NCBI GenBank assembly: GCA_028015205.1
Contig: CM051521.1
Location: forward strand, 102,710,513-102,774,512
Length of the DNA: 64,000 nucleotides
DNA from: Mytilisepta virgata
Lineage: Eukaryota; Mollusca; Bivalvia; Mytilida; Mytilidae
Reading direction: 5' to 3'
This document shows positions 11,521 through 25,115 of this stretch, piece after piece. The stretch's first letter is position 1, and each line of letters starts with the position of its first letter. The notes beneath the pieces are model-generated. The model was not told the DNA's origin. It made no database searches and worked only from the letters and a program-made list of their open reading frames with translations. Position numbers and translations under genes: made by a program.

Positions 11521-11524
11521 ACAG

Positions 11525-11716
11525 TACCGATACATGATGCATCTCACTATTGTACATGTTCATGAATGTAGGAAAAAACGACTTGAAGAATATTCCAGGC
11601 ATCAAAAACATACTGACCTTGAGGATGTTTTGGATGGAACCACACGAAAAAGACAATTTCTTTCTTTCTTATTATCTAACGAAGAAAATAATTTATTACC
11701 CAAGTTGAAAACTCTG
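11525..11716 (+). CDS. Candidate internal exon, weak P450 (CYP4) resemblance
   Basis: A 64-codon open segment is bounded by an acceptor (TTCATTGACAG at 11524) and a donor (CTG|GTAAAC at 11717), both in phase 0. It encodes a basic/acidic helix-rich peptide, VHECRKKRLEEYSRHQKHT, then RKRQFLSFLLSNEENN. The spacing His...Arg-Lys...Lys-Arg-x-Phe-Leu-x-x-Leu-Leu is reminiscent of the segment before the I helix in CYP4-family cytochromes P450. The heme-binding Cys motif and I-helix Thr would lie in other exons and I do not see them. The similarity is weak; it may be an isolated or decayed exon. Confidence 0.3.
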
Positions 11717-11849
11717 GTAAACATTTGTTTTCTTGTGATAAGGTACATACCACAATCCTTTGGATCCAGTTTTGGAGTAGCTAGTTTGTTGATGGCAACC
11801 CGCTGCCAAAAAGTTTATGGGTGTGTCACAAGACTTGGAGCTTAGAAGT

Positions 11850-12829
11850 TTAATTAAAGATACACATGTAGTATATGATCGGATTATTAAAAAGGGTCTT
11901 TAAATATTTGATCAGTTTTTGATTGCGGACCTGATCATGTTCTATGCTTATTGATTTCCTAAAGTAAATGTCAAACACTATACAAATATTGTCCCCGTGT
12001 ATTGCATGAGCTAATTTACAGGTTATAACTTACTTTGCTTTAACATAACTCCGGATATTCAATGACATAAACCAAAAAAGATTGACATAATATCTGTTTT
12101 ATTTTTACATATTTTTAAATCTGACACGAAATCAAAATGATAAAAACCTCAATAAATTTATTTGAATCAACCTTCAAATGCCTATCCATCTCTTCATATA
12201 TCAATTTTTTCAGCATCTGAATAATTTAAAAAATGCCATAAAATTTAACGTATTATACAAAATTCATATTCTACTTTTTTCTCTCTTTAAAGCGAACATA
12301 AAAACTGGAATTACATGAAATCCCATGCGATTGTGCATCATTAAATTATAGTCTTATCAGCGTAATTAATGATCTTTGTTTTGTGTTTATCTTTAAGCAG
12401 TAATGAAATGTACGTTATATGAACGTCGTGGTCAATTGAAAAATAGCTGGTATGTGAAAGTTAACAAAAGCGTATACCCCATTAGATCCTGCAAACTGAC
12501 GTTTTAATAGTTTAATAATTAAGAACGAGTTGGTGTTATCGTCCTACATTGCTATGATTAGATGAGGATCACTCACCAAACATAGATTCAGGTTCACCAT
12601 TAAAATGTAAAAACGGGTCTCATTTCAAGCTTAAAAATTTGTCTTACTAAGAGTTACACAATTCATTGTTTAAAAATATAATATGTTTTCAGATGTTACT
12701 TTCCTGTAGTGCATTTCTATCCAATACATATTCTTGGATATAAGCACACAATGCATGATTTTAGCATAGTCACTGACTGCATGACTAAAGATAAATACAA
12801 TGTTAAAAATTTCAATAATAAATTAAGTG
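11850..12829. other. No feature seen
   Basis: This is AT-rich intergenic or intronic sequence. I find no convincing exon, RNA gene or repeat. Confidence 0.4.
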
Positions 12830-12945
12830 TTCTGGAAGGGTAAGCAGTTCCTGCTCCGTATACGGCACCCATCGTGAAGCACAACAAAGTCAATCCGGTG
12901 GTAGTTACAAATCGGTGGGGGTTCATGAATGTGTAAGTTTGCAAC
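12830..12945 (-). pseudogene. Retroelement 3'-end fragment, inverted
   Basis: The minus strand matches the region around the RT stop of the copy at 9.8-10.3 kb (GGTGCCGTATACGGAGCAGG and CACCGATTTGT words). Only about 115 bp are recognisable, with no RT motif. It lies in opposite orientation about 2.6 kb from its relative. Confidence 0.75.
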
Positions 12946-13978
12946 AAAAAAAGTATTAATTAATTGGATAAAATATCAGAGCGGTTGTTTGAATTTACTG
13001 TGGAGTGAAAGCTTCCTCTTAAAATAATCATTAAATAACAGATCATACAATACTGCTATTTATTTGGATGAAAGTATTCCATCCAAACATTGATCCTATA
13101 GGGAATGTCTCAGCCAGGGACATACACAATTTGTATGACATGTGTACAACCATTGTTTTTTTAAAAACTGGCATCTGTGTTTAACAAGTAAAAAAAATCT
13201 GCAGAGAAATTCGGAACTATAGCTAGAGACTAGGGTGTTGCAGATGCGTATATCCAATAATATACTAGATAAGGAATATAAATCTAGTGAGAATGCTTTA
13301 GATCGAAGTAGGTTAATATATGTACAGAATTAACTTACAGCTATCTAAAGTATTTATCAACATGCGATGGTAAGGTCATAAAGCAATAAAAAAGAATTGT
13401 TTTACACGGCAATTTTAATCTTCTTGAACCTAATGATATTGAAAATATAATAATCTAATGAAATCGGGCGTGGAAAGGGAAAATAGTTTTATTCTTCGAT
13501 ATAGTGTTCATTTGTTTTCTCTTGACCAGTATGAACTAAATAATTTAGTAAAATGTTTTTACTTTAGTTAACAGTAGTGTTGTTGACAAATTATGTAGTA
13601 ATTATGTTTTATAATGACACCAAATAGGAAGTCGGCTAATGGAATAGCCCACAGTAATTACCTTTCGTGTTTCTGAAATGATGGGAACTCAGAAACAGTT
13701 ATCACGACATGAAAGATCTGCCATTTTTACTAATGCTTCACTTTAAATAATTTTGTGAAAGATCAATAATTTTTGTCGATTCTATAAGTGGAAACAGTAT
13801 AGGTATACAAATATATTAAAATGGTAAGGATTCAGAGTATACAAAGTGAAATAATAAATATCCTGTAGGACAAAAACAAAGTGATCGATGGATACTTTGT
13901 TGCACATGTATTAGTATGTATTAGTGAGAAAATTAAATACTATAGGACAGAACTCCGGACAAAAAAAAAGAGTATAAA
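12946..13978. other. No feature seen
   Basis: This is AT-rich sequence. Apart from a short imperfect palindrome (CTAGAT...ATCTAG near 13264-13286) there is nothing I can support. Confidence 0.4.
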
Positions 13979-14215
13979 ACACAAATTTGAATGCAACAGA
14001 GAACAGGGTAGTCTACAGACACTGAACAGTGGTGGGTTTTAACCGGTTTTATGGGTACCCACTCCCCTTTTCTATCCTGACATTCCGATGTAAAAACCAA
14101 TACAGTATGATTACCAACAAGGTGACCGCTCGGTAGTTAGAGTGGACGGTATATAATTTAGATAGCAGGGTCAGAATGTGTTTGTTTTAACTGTACAACT
14201 AGCTAATTGCACATA
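13979..14215 (-). repeat. Dispersed repeat R3, copy 1
   Basis: The segment shares 'cactgaacagtggtgggtt', 'aaaaccaatacagtatgatt', 'accaacaaggtgaccgct' and 'tttagatagcagggtcaga' with copies at 44.3-44.9 kb (same strand) and 32.87-33.13 kb (opposite strand). The copies are diverged and have different internal gaps. No protein frame is conserved, so it looks like a non-coding dispersed element or an untranslated part of one. Confidence 0.75.
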
Positions 14216-16206
14216 ATTTCATATTTGTAGCCCTTACTATCTTTTCACAATAAGGGCTACAGATAATTTATCTCATAAATTAAATTTTCATTTTTTCAAA
14301 ATGCCCAGACAAGCCTCACAGTTTAAAAATTAAAATTTAATTACTTCGAGTTGATAAATTTCATAATCAACTGGTCATCGTTATAGAATCTATAGTAGAA
14401 TCTAAATTTATTCTCTTGGTTACATATGTTAGATTCAGTAGCTTTGTGGTATTTGTCTGTTTTGTTGTATTCTATCGAGTTTATGTTGCCTTTGGATTTC
14501 AGTGTTACGGACTTTTAATACTTTTTTGGTCCCTTCGGTATTCTTTTGTCGATATTCACCCAATAACACAAGTATATTTTTTCTTCACTGAAGCAATGGC
14601 GTAAAGATTTGAACAATTGTAATCCTTCGATCTTTCAGCAAATATTGTGTTGTTCTATTTCATAATAGTGTCTGTTTGTTATAATTCTTTTTGAATATAA
14701 TCCATTTTTCATGATTAGTTTACCATAATCTATAGCATTCTCTTTAACTAAAGTACATTGATCGGTTCTCAATTGACTTTACTTTTTTAAAAGATACAAA
14801 CTCTTACGTCATCGTTTGGCATCACCTGTATTTTATTTGAGCAACTGATAAAAATAAAATTTCACAAAGTTAACATTTATTTGATCAGCTTGATTTATTA
14901 TGTTTTATCCGTAATTGCGTATGTTTTATTTATTATGAAAGTTACTCCTTACTAGAAAAATAAAGAATCTTAAATGTTGCAGTTGGAACATAATTTATCC
15001 TGTTGAAAGGCTACATCAACATGTTTCTTTTATGGGGCATAAACAAACATGCATTTATTTATTAATAATACTGGTTTAAAAATATATGCATATGCCCAAG
15101 GAACGCTAATTCTATGTTTATCATCAACGTAATTAACAGAAAGACGCTGTATAAACACTTCTGATATAACAACAATAATATCAACAGCGATTTATCACTT
15201 CAGATAATATTACGTACATTTTTTCTGTAAAACAATACACGTGGGTAGAGATTTCATTGAAAAAAAACCTATTTCTTTTGATGTTTAGCTATAAAACATC
15301 AATTCATCTATATCAACTATTTAGTTTGGTTTAAGTAGCTATTTAGGGTGTAAAAATCCCTTATGGAATTTGAGGGGGGGGCGCTTACTATACATGAGGT
15401 GCTAGGTATGTTCTGACAAAAGGGGGTGTTTTTTTTCGCAAAACGACTGTAAAGGGGTATATTTTTTCTCTCTTAGAAATAGAATTTCAGTCACAATCAC
15501 CTTTAAAAAAGAAACGTACATGGGGAAAACAAACATAAGACAAGTAATTGAAGTCAAGTTTGGATGTCAATGCGCCACATTTGGATTGCTAGTTAAAAGT
15601 GGTATTATTTTAGACACAGATTGTCTGTAATGGGGTATGTAACATGGCCACATTTTGTCTGGAAATGTGTCGGGTTACAAGTGTGCTGGAAGAACCCACC
15701 TGTCAACTTTTTGACAAGGTGCCCCCCCCCCCCCCCACCCCCAGAACAGTTATATTTCACATTTTCAATTTCGTTGGAGCTTTGGTTGTTAGAATAACAT
15801 ATTTGATTTTGATGCTTTGTAATTATATTTGGCATCAGGAAGTTAATTATATATTATGTAGAGCACAATAATTCTATTCTCCTGCAAGTACTTATAGTTG
15901 TAAATAAATCATAAACAATTGATAATTAGGATAATAGATTTTTCAAGTTTTACGGGAATAAGGAAGATATCAACACATCAAATGCTATATAATGAGGAAG
16001 TTATAAACAGACATGACATACTTTTACACTGATGTCGAATTCTAATGCTAGTTTTCAAATGATTACATGCAGAATCCACTGTTTTCAAAGACTGGTTAAA
16101 AAAAACATGCAGTATATCTAAAGACAGACGAAAAAAAACAGGTAAAACAATTACGTTGGAATAATCTGTATTTGGTACTAAATATATGATAAATAGAGAA
16201 TAATAC
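14216..16206. other. Gene-free stretch with minor repeat relics
   Basis: Sequence at 14416-14600 ('tttgtggtatttgtctgttttg', 'cggtattcttttgtcgatat') resembles retroelement tails, inverse to words at 33.37 and 44.49 kb. A 15-nt poly-C lies at 15722-15736. Open frames that cross it on both strands translate the homopolymer as Pro or Gly runs and are not genes. Confidence 0.4.
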
Positions 16207-16210
16207 ATGG

Positions 16211-16323
16211 CAAAATCTGTATCACATGCTGTATCACCCTGAGATTCCAATATCAATCCTAGGGCCACGAGGTAATTTTAAGTTATTTGTCGAGGGGTGA
16301 TACGGTATGTGATACGGATTTTG
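16211..16323. repeat. Fold-back element, about 30-bp inverted repeats
   Basis: CAAAATCTGTATCACATGCT at 16211 and the following GTATCACCCT are mirrored by AGGGGTGATACGGTATGTGA and TACGGATTTTG ending at 16323, with a few mismatches and an interior of about 50 bp. Further words of the same kind (GGGTATGTGATAAAGG near 16660) suggest a larger relative. It is probably a MITE or terminal-repeat fragment; no transposase is present. Confidence 0.65.
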
Positions 16324-17448
16324 ACATGTTTTATATCCTATTATCATATATTTTAAAAGTGGTGAAGAATCTTTTGTCTGAAAGGAATACTTTGTTTAAA
16401 TCAATGTGTGTTTAACTATGAATAAATAAATGCTTGTTTGTTGTGTAATTATAACAGCACATAACCAGAACTGAAGTTAAAGCACAGAAACAATGTGTTT
16501 TCCAACGCCAACAACAAATGCAACAGCGCCATACCATGATGTGGACAAAAAATAAACCCATTGATGACGTAAATTAAAGAACCTACCCGAGAATTTCCGT
16601 ATGAAAAATACCCGAGATGTCCGAATTGCGATAGTGACAGGTTTAGCCATGCGATAAAGGGTATGTGATAAAGGTTTAATACGGATGGAACATCTGGTGT
16701 TTTATCATATGCAAAATAACTGTATTTACCTGAAGCTCTCGACCTGATATGGGCGTCTCAGGTTGATATGGGGTGTGTATGAAAAAAGCCATATAATATT
16801 CTATATTTATCGATGTCGTCGGTTCAGTTATATACAGTCAATTGTCTACCATCAATGAACACAACGTCACAGACATGACAGATGTTTGCTATATATATGT
16901 CTGCATGGAAATATTGATGAATAGAACAATAGCATAAATTGTTTCACCTTCAAATAGTCTTTATCAAATATCTGTTCATCTTGGCTTGTTTGAAATTGAT
17001 AAATATGAAATTAATTCAGTACAAAAGATTTCATAATGTGAGGATAATAGCTACCATTTAATTCCTTTGCAATTTTTGTTATTTTAGATATCAATCGACA
17101 CGTTTTCACATTTTACCTCATAAATATTTGCAAAAAAAAATATAGCAGATATTTCTATCCTAAGGTTGAACTACATGTTCATGATTTATTAACTATCTGC
17201 CTACTATCAATAATTATATTTGTACCACAAGTGTTAGATTCAACATGTGAAAGGAATATCACAACTTTGATGTACAGGTAATTAAGCAATAAATATCATC
17301 CAAAGTGGCGCAGGGTTTTGCACTTTTTGACATTTGTTTAATTAATCCTTTATATATATATGTATTTTTCTGATTTACTGACAAATGCACCAAGATAAAG
17401 CGGAAAATCAGAAACATATATTAAGTTTATCTGTTTGTATTTATATGC
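16324..17448. other. No gene seen
   Basis: Apart from the repeat-like words near 16590-16700 (CGATAAAGGGTATGTGATAA) this is AT-rich sequence without supported features. Confidence 0.4.
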
Positions 17449-17700
17449 CACACATAAAGTTTATCCATATTGGTGTCTTCGTTTTAGGATTTTTTCTTGC
17501 AGTCTGTAGGGGTACTTTTGGCTTGGGTCTGTTTGCACACATAAAGTTCATCCCTCTTGTTGCCTTTTATTGAAGATTTTTTCTTGCAGTCTGTAGGGGT
17601 AATTCTGGCATGGATCTGTTTGCACACATAAAGTTCATCCCTCTTGGTGTCTTGGTTTGAGGATTATTTTCTCGCAGACCGTAGGGCTTGAATCGATTTT
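17449..17700 (+). repeat. Tandem repeat, 87-bp unit, about 2.8 copies
   Basis: CACACATAAAGTT begins at 17449, 17536 and 17623, an exact spacing of 87 bp. Each unit also holds TTTTTTCTTGCAGTCTGTAG, degraded in the last copy to TTTTCTCGCAGACCGTAG. The period is a multiple of three, which explains open frames on both strands here. I do not regard them as coding. Confidence 0.9.
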
Positions 17701-19778
17701 GTAACATTATAGGTTCCATAGTGTTTATATTATTCATGTAAAAAGCTGGTTTCATTGAATTTTATTGATAACTTAATATATACTAGATACAATGCAAATT
17801 TCACTCAAAACGGCACCTAAAAACTAATTTCAATTGAGTTTTGTTCAGCTCTTAAACCAGTAAAACTGATCAGAATATCCAGATGAAAGTAACATACCAA
17901 TTTCATATACTTTAATGACAAAACAAATATTGAATTCATCATAATTGACATACCATCGCTATGAAATACCCAAAAATGACGAGGGTGGTACAACGTTTCA
18001 TCTTATGTGAAAGATTTGTTTCACCATGCCATCTAAACTCCAAAACTATATTGCCGAATATCTAAAACATTCTGTAAGTAACAAACGGAATACTTTTCTT
18101 GAGAGGCGATATAATTCTTGTAATACCAAAGTAAAAATAATTAAACGTTGAAGTACATGTAAAATTATTCCAGTATATTAGCAAATTCCAGTATCCGAGG
18201 AAAAAGGCAAAATCAACAGTAAAACCAGCTGCACGATTTTGTGGCCCTTGAAACATGTGAAGTTTTGATTTCGGGTGTTCCTCATAACTCTGTCAGATAA
18301 ACCTTTTTTGTTGTATACATGTACTTCATTTGCATGCTGGATTTTTTTTTTTGGTTCCAAACCATTATGGGATAAAATGAAGCAGAAAAATTTTTGTTTC
18401 ATCAAGTGAAAGGTATAGGGAAGAGGGCAGAGAATTGAAACATTTCAATTGTTATATTATGACAGCCCTTGTAGTATAGTTGGATCTTTTTTGTATCTTA
18501 AAGCCTTTAAATTTTTTGAGGACTTAGATCTGACTCGCATCGCTCGTGGAGTAGGTTTCGTCTCTGAAAAGGAAGACATCAAGTCTGAATAATGTCGAAC
18601 AGATTAATTTTTGAAAGCAAAAAAAAAAAAAAAAAAACACTATTAAGTACTATCATGATACATTAAAACACCTACTGCTGCGGGAAAACAATACATAGCA
18701 ATGTCTGCAGTGTTAAATTAACAATGTTATTGAACTAACTTCTTGTAGTCATTGATAAATAAAACAAGAAGAAAAAATGGCCATCCATTATTACTTCATT
18801 ACTACAAAATAAACAGAAAACAAAGCTATCAACAGTCATTCGATATTGATATAAATTACTTCGCCACGTCGGAGAGCAATACAATGCCGACTGTATAATG
18901 TTAAAATTTTGTAAAACAAGATGATAATTGATGTTCCTCACAAATATGGTAAATATCTAACAGTGTAATAACTCTGGTATCAAATTATAACGTCTTTAAT
19001 ATCGACTGTGTTTTCTTCTATTATTGTAACAGTATTTCTCGACATTCAGTGAACTTTTTTGGCGCGAAAGTTATTTAAAATCTCTTGTGCATTTTGACTT
19101 CTCTCTTATCCTGAAATATTCGTTACATGTTGTCATATTTCTGGATTATACATGGATACGATTCAGTCAACAAGATGAAATGTTTTAGAATTTTTTTTTA
19201 TTTAGTGAATGTTATTGAATAAAATAAGTGTACTTTTACGACAAAAACCCGACTGTTGTTATCATAAGCTAAAGATGTCAGTGCTATAATATGAAATACG
19301 AAAGTAAAAGGGGTGAGAAGAAAACTTATTGTAGAGAAGAATTGGGAAATTACAAAATGAAATTACAACACCAAAAGGTACCTTAACACTGTGTCATCCT
19401 TAATTCCGTTTTTTTGTTGTTGCATAATTAGAAAGGAAATATAGAATAAAAGACGACGATTTCGGGACGTGTATGACCTAACTTGATACGGAATTTGAAA
19501 AGTCGATTTAACAGTAATCTTATTTGTCTTTACCCAGAGATAAATTCTCCACCCTATTTTGGATTTAAACTAATATTTAACGATTTTATAATGGACATTG
19601 GCACATGTTGGTGTTTCTTCTTAGGATCTGTTACAATGACGTCATAAACTATGTTTAAAAATGTTTAAAGGGGACTTATTTGGGATAAAAACGAACACAT
19701 CAAAGCAATATTACTTATAAACAATAAGCATGAAACCGTTCAGAATAAGGCTATTTCAGGGAGGAAAAGGCCTTAACA
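17701..19778. other. No feature seen
   Basis: AT-rich sequence with a 19-nt poly-A at about 18620. The region has no credible exon or element. Confidence 0.4.
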
Positions 19779-19990
19779 CATATCCACTTTTGGTCATAAC
19801 ACATGAATGAAAATACTTTTAAAATGTATTTCTTTTTGTCGAAACAATGTCAATTACATTTCAGTGACCCAAAAAAAACGACCGTATATATCCTCTTTTG
19901 GTCATAAAACAGGGAAGATACTTAAAACATAATTTATATCTCCTTTGTCAAAACAATGTCAATTATATACATATGAAATATAGTGGAAAT
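19779..19990 (+). repeat. Diverged tandem pair, about 108-bp unit
   Basis: CATATCCACTTTTGGTCATA (19779) and TATATCCTCTTTTGGTCATA (19887) start two diverged units that both end in AAACAATGTCAATTA. It resembles the pan-bivalve short tandem modules elsewhere in the window, but no ends can be defined. Confidence 0.65.
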
Positions 19991-20794
19991 GATTTTCCGA
20001 TGATTTGTATTCAGACTGCATGTTGATCTTCCTACACTCTCAAGTGTTTCCTCAATTTTACCACAATTAGATTTATTTTCAATCCATTCGACCGAAACAT
20101 CAAAGCGAACAGAATCTTATAAAGCGAACTATAGTAAGGATTTATTTTTTTCCCGACTTCTACATCATTTAATTGATGAAATGTTAGACTATCTAAAGGA
20201 AACAGTGATGTGAATGAGCTGTGTTATAATCTACTGAACTACTATGGTTTCTGTGACATAATTACTAGTCCTAGTTATTGCTTCCTTCTGACGACAGAAT
20301 TAGATTTTAATGTTGCATTAATCTGGTTTTATAAATAGCTTACACAATCAATCCTGATTTTTTCACAGGAGAGCACGGAAAATAAGTTTAAAAGTTAAAT
20401 GACTTTCATTTTAAGTCTCATGCATCAGTAGATTATGAAAATCGTTTTCATTGATGTTATTCAAATATTTCCTTTTTTCTTTCCGAGAATTTTTATTTCT
20501 TCCCATAGACGAAAAATTATCGCGGATGCCCTTGCACAATGTTGCAAAAACGTGCACCTAGTCCCTTGAGTCGCTCTGCAATATTGCTCTCTACAACACA
20601 CATAAAATCTCATGCAAAACAAGCCTTTTATGGTGATGGCCACCACCCACATTTGGATCTATTAAAGATTGTTTATTTTTGTTAATCAAGTTAAGATTTA
20701 AAAATAAAGACACACTGTGTTCCTAGTATACAATAACTTATCTTTTTTTCATATCATATGAAATATGGATGTTTCCATGGGACACAGATGCCTC

Positions 20795-21045
20795 CGCCCC
20801 AGGCTATCAAAATAACGGAGTATAACTCGAAAATGACAAAAGTGAAATATACCAAATTCCGACCCAAGTTGTTTTTAATGGTCAGAAACAACGATTCCAA
20901 ATTCAAATGATTTGGTGAAACAATGTTCAAGTTATTTAACAGAAACCTCAATCTGGCTATATTCAACATTAAAAAGTGACGTAACTTGAAATGAAGACAC
21001 AATCTGTTTTTAGTGATCTCTAACAATTTTCAACCATACTCTAAC
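20795..21045 (+). repeat. Tandem module related to the 45-kb array
   Basis: The segment has about one and a half units of the repeat seen at 45.16-45.76 kb: ACTCGAAAATGACAAAAGTG, CAAATGATTTGGTGAAACAA and AACCTCAATCTGGCTAT. The unit spacing is about 160 bp. The minus-strand open frame across it is a shadow of the repeat. Confidence 0.7.
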
Positions 21046-23540
21046 AATATGCGTACAGTACCCACATTCAAATCTGACCAGTGTATTGTTGTAATAAGTA
21101 CTTAACCAAATATGTTACGACGCACCGGTATTATTTATTCATTTAATTGTAATGTCAAGTTGTCTTATTTATATTTTGTTTTACATTGTGATTGCTTATG
21201 CATTTCTTGGGTTTTTGAGTTATATTTTGAAATTACCTTGCCAATTATGACAATATTATTTGCTTCTGTATAATATGTTAATATTAACTCGTTTCTGTGT
21301 ACACAGATGTGACACTTTCTCTAAAGGCAGGTTGTTTTGCACACACCATTCGGTGCGAGATTATCTCCCGTTGAAGGCCTTAGTCCCAAGCCTTACTTGG
21401 ATTTTAAAGTTCAGACCAGCAATGTTTGAGCCCAAACTTTTGTCTCCTGCATCTGTGGATTTTGTAATTTACCAATAATATCCTTTCTTACCTCTATATC
21501 TATATAAGTCTATATCTCAAATATTCATAATTGTGTAACAATTCAGAATATTTATTTGTTATCAGCTCTAGTTCAATTATTAAACCTTCGGGTTAGTTTG
21601 GCATTTGTATCAGATCTTCAACATTATACGAGTATGGCTTTCATGAAAAATTAATATCCAAAAATCTTAAATCGATTAAGGGGTTAGGCCTAGTTCGAAA
21701 CAAGTTGGCTTCAATGTGTTGATTTCGAACCGACACGACATTATGGCCTCCACTATTAACGTAGCGAATAATGTCACCAAAAGGAAAATAACTCTTATGC
21801 AGAAAAGGCTGATTTATTTGGTACGACGTGCATTTGACGGCTGGGAATATTCCACTCAAAGCTGGAAGGTTATTTCAATGATGAGGGCGACGTGCATTTG
21901 CAGGCGAGGAATATTCCACTCAAAGCTGAGGGTTAATTCAATAGTGAGGGGTTATTTCCCTGTTACATGGTGACTGGTGTTTATCAACCGAATACTGATT
22001 AAAAACAAGAAAGTAAGCCATTTATTTGGGTTATTTTTTTAGCAGTTGATAAGTATAATTTTTGCTATTGTTTCGGTTCTCAACAAGTCAGGGTATTGTA
22101 AAGAGATAATCCGTAGCTTTCTCCGAAGGTGTAAATATTTATCAATAAAGTATAAATTTATTGATCATCAAATTGGAGTATATATTTTTTTCATGGAAAT
22201 CGGGTGTTAACATCATTCTCGTTTGGTGTTTAATATGGCTTTCTAATCTATGTCAGATTGAATAGATTGATAGACGGTGCAAATGTATCGCTATCAAAGT
22301 GAGGAATGGTTCTAGATTTACACCTAATTTTCGTGAGAAAGAGTCTATAGTAATATTATTTACTGTTAATGGAATGGCCATTGATGTAGTTTAGACATCC
22401 CAAGTAGGTTTATATCTCGTAACTCTGTTAACGATAAGGTCGATAAGAACATATAGGTGAATGACTATTTGCAATAGATCAATGTTGACATTAAATACAT
22501 GTATGAAACATGACAAAAAGAACAGAGTTTTTTTTTCTCAAATTTCTATCAGACTGGTACATGTATCACCACTTTTCTATTGATAACTGTGTCAAATTAA
22601 AATGGTGTCTGCAATTCCATATGGTAAATTGTAGTTCTGTGAAAAAACACCACACAGACATGTGTATCTGAAGTTGCAACTATATAGCTTTTTTTCAAAT
22701 TTAAGTGTCCCATGTGTAAGCTTTTCATTGTAAGAGTAAAAACAATTCTGTCGTGATTATCGTGTAAATCATTCGTGGACTACACTTTCCATCTTATTTT
22801 CTGACTCACCTCCCCCGTACGTTCCTAATATGACCAAACCTTATCACCAACGTCAAACAGTTTGACCCGAACAAGGCTGGACATCCGATTAATAATTACA
22901 TTATCTTGTTCATTTAATACAAATATCATTCTATCGACTTTTCGATATCTTGCTTGTTTACTTAAACTGTTTTTTTGGGGTTTTTCTTCCTTACGTCTTC
23001 CATATCTATCTTTATTTTTTCCGACAAAACGATTGAAAAAGTAACAAAGGAAACAAACAAACTAATGAAAAATACATGTAGAACAAGGCAATAAACCGAA
23101 AATACGCTCAATACTGCCCCCCCCCCCCCCCCCCCAAAAAAAAAACTAGATATATCATATGCTCAAACACATGAAAGTAAGTTAACATGTTTATTTGATA
23201 AAAACAAAATACCTCGTATAAATTTATTGGGTCAGATAAAACTGTAAATCGATGATTAACCGAATTGCAGTTCTTTGTAGTTTAACAGAAACCGTTAAAC
23301 TGTGGTCATTTGTCATCTTTATGATTAAACGATAGGAATAAGGAAATAGAAAAATGTCATGATATTAACAGCTTCCAACGGTTTATTTATGTTTCGAGGG
23401 TTCGAGAAAATATCAGTAAATAACTGCTTTTAATACATGCACTGAAGCGAAATTCAGGTAACAAAAATAGATTATAAGGTAAAAGACAGATGGGATTAAA
23501 GTGCATGACAAATTAGCTCAAGCAAATCTGGAACACAAAA
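21046..23540. other. Gene-free stretch with a 64-bp tandem duplication
   Basis: CGACGTGCATTTG begins at 21824 and 21888, and GAATATTCCACTCAAAGCTG recurs in each unit, so a 64-bp segment is duplicated at about 21824-21950. Sequence at 21.30-21.47 kb has words typical of retroelement tails (TATCTCCCGTTGAAGGCC). A 19-nt poly-C lies at 23117-23135. No gene is supported. Confidence 0.5.
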
Positions 23541-25115
23541 TTAGAGGAGCCTGTATCGCTCACCTGGACTAGGTCTATCTTGACTGACAGCCTGCAACAT
23601 TGCTGTCAAGCCAACTGGTTCACTAGTTTCAAACAAGATGATCTTTCATTGATTTTTCCACTTAGGTCCTACACATATATTGAATTATTTTCGGCTTTTG
23701 TGGCCATCTTGGGTCACGGGTGGGGTCATCGGATATAATTCTGAAAGAGGACCAACTAATAAGGATCATTGCTGCCACGTTTTGGTCCAATTGGCCTAGT
23801 GGTTTCAGACAAGAAGATCTTCAAATAAGTTTCCCATAGTGTCCTATGTTAAACTATGTTCGGCTCTGCTGGCCATCTTGGATGACCGGTCATCGGATAC
23901 AATTCTGAAAGAGGACCACCGAAGTATCATTGCTGCGATGTATTGTTCCAATTGGCCAAGCGATTTCAGACAAAAAGATCTGTCAGTAAATTCTCTATAG
24001 GGTCCTATGTTAAACTATGTTCGGCTCTGTTGGCCATCTTGGATGATGTGCCGGGTCATCGGATACAATTCAGAAAGAGAACCACCTAAGGACCATTGCT
24101 TTTTAAGTTTTGTTCCAATTGGCACAGTGGTTTCAGAAAAGAAGATATTTAAGTAAATTTTCCATAGGGTCCTATGTTAAACTATGTCCGGCTCTGGCGG
24201 TCCTATTGGATGACGAGTTAGTTCATCGGATACACTTCTGAAAGAGGACCGCCTAATGACCATTGCTCCCCAAGTTTTGTTAAATTTGGCCAAGTGGTTT
24301 CAGGCAAGAAGAACTTTAATTAAATTCCGCATATGGTCCTATGTTAAACTACACATGTATGTTCAGCTCTGGTGGCCATCTTGGATGACGAACAGGGTCA
24401 TCGGGTACAATGCTGAAAGAGGACCACCTAATGACCCTTGCTGCCAAGGTGGTTTCAGTCCAAAAGATCTTTCAATAAATTCCGCATAGGGTCCTATGTT
24501 AAACTACGTTCGGCTCTTGTGGCCAACTTGGATGGTGGATGAGGTCATCGGATACAATTCGGAAATAGGGCCACCTAAGGACCATTGCTGCTAAGTTTTG
24601 TTCCAATTGGCCTGGTGATTTCAGACGAAGATCTTTAAGTAAATTTTCCATAGGTTCCTGTGTTAAACTATGTCCGGTTCTGGCGGCCATATTGGATGAG
24701 AAGTTGGGTCATCGGATATATTTCTGAAAGAGGACCGCCTAAGGACCATTGCTCCCAAGTTTTGTTAAATTTGGCTAAATGGTTTCAGACAAGAATATCT
24801 TTAATTAAATTCTGCATAGAGTCCTATATTAAACAATGTTCGGCTCTGGTGGCCATCTTGGATGACGGAACGGGTCATCGGATACAATTCCGAAAGAGGA
24901 CCACCTAAGGACAATTGCTGCCAAATATTGTTTCAATTGGCACAGTTGGTTCAGACGAAGAAGACCACCCCAAGGACCATTGCTGCTAACTTTTGTTCCA
25001 ACTGGACCAGTGGTTTCAGAGGAGAAGATCTTTAAAGGAAAGTTTACGACGACGGATGATGGACGCCAAGTGATGATAATAGCTCACATGATCTTTTAGA
25101 CCAGGTGAGCTAAAA
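23541..25115 (+). mobile_element. Helentron-like non-autonomous element, family 2, copy 1
   Basis: The left end reads TTAGAGGAGCCTG with CGCTCACCTGGAC at about 23557. The right end is GACGCCAAGTGATGA plus a hairpin at 25081-25111, whose right arm CCAGGTGAGCT is the inverse complement of the 5' motif. In between are about eight diverged units of roughly 150-178 bp, each with a version of GGCCATCTTGGATGAC (about 23702, 23871, 24032, 24196, 24373, 24523, 24684 and 24850). A small GACGACGGATGATGG tract replaces the longer microsatellite of other copies. Several open frames inside are by-products of the repeat. The 5' hairpin is damaged here compared with the copies at 39.4 and 58.9 kb. Confidence 0.75.

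Noticed and set aside
17385..17755. Open frames on both strands
   Set aside because: They follow an 87-bp tandem repeat whose period is a multiple of three.
24256..24908. Several 60-80-codon frames on both strands
   Set aside because: They lie within the tandem units of a non-coding mobile element and repeat with it.
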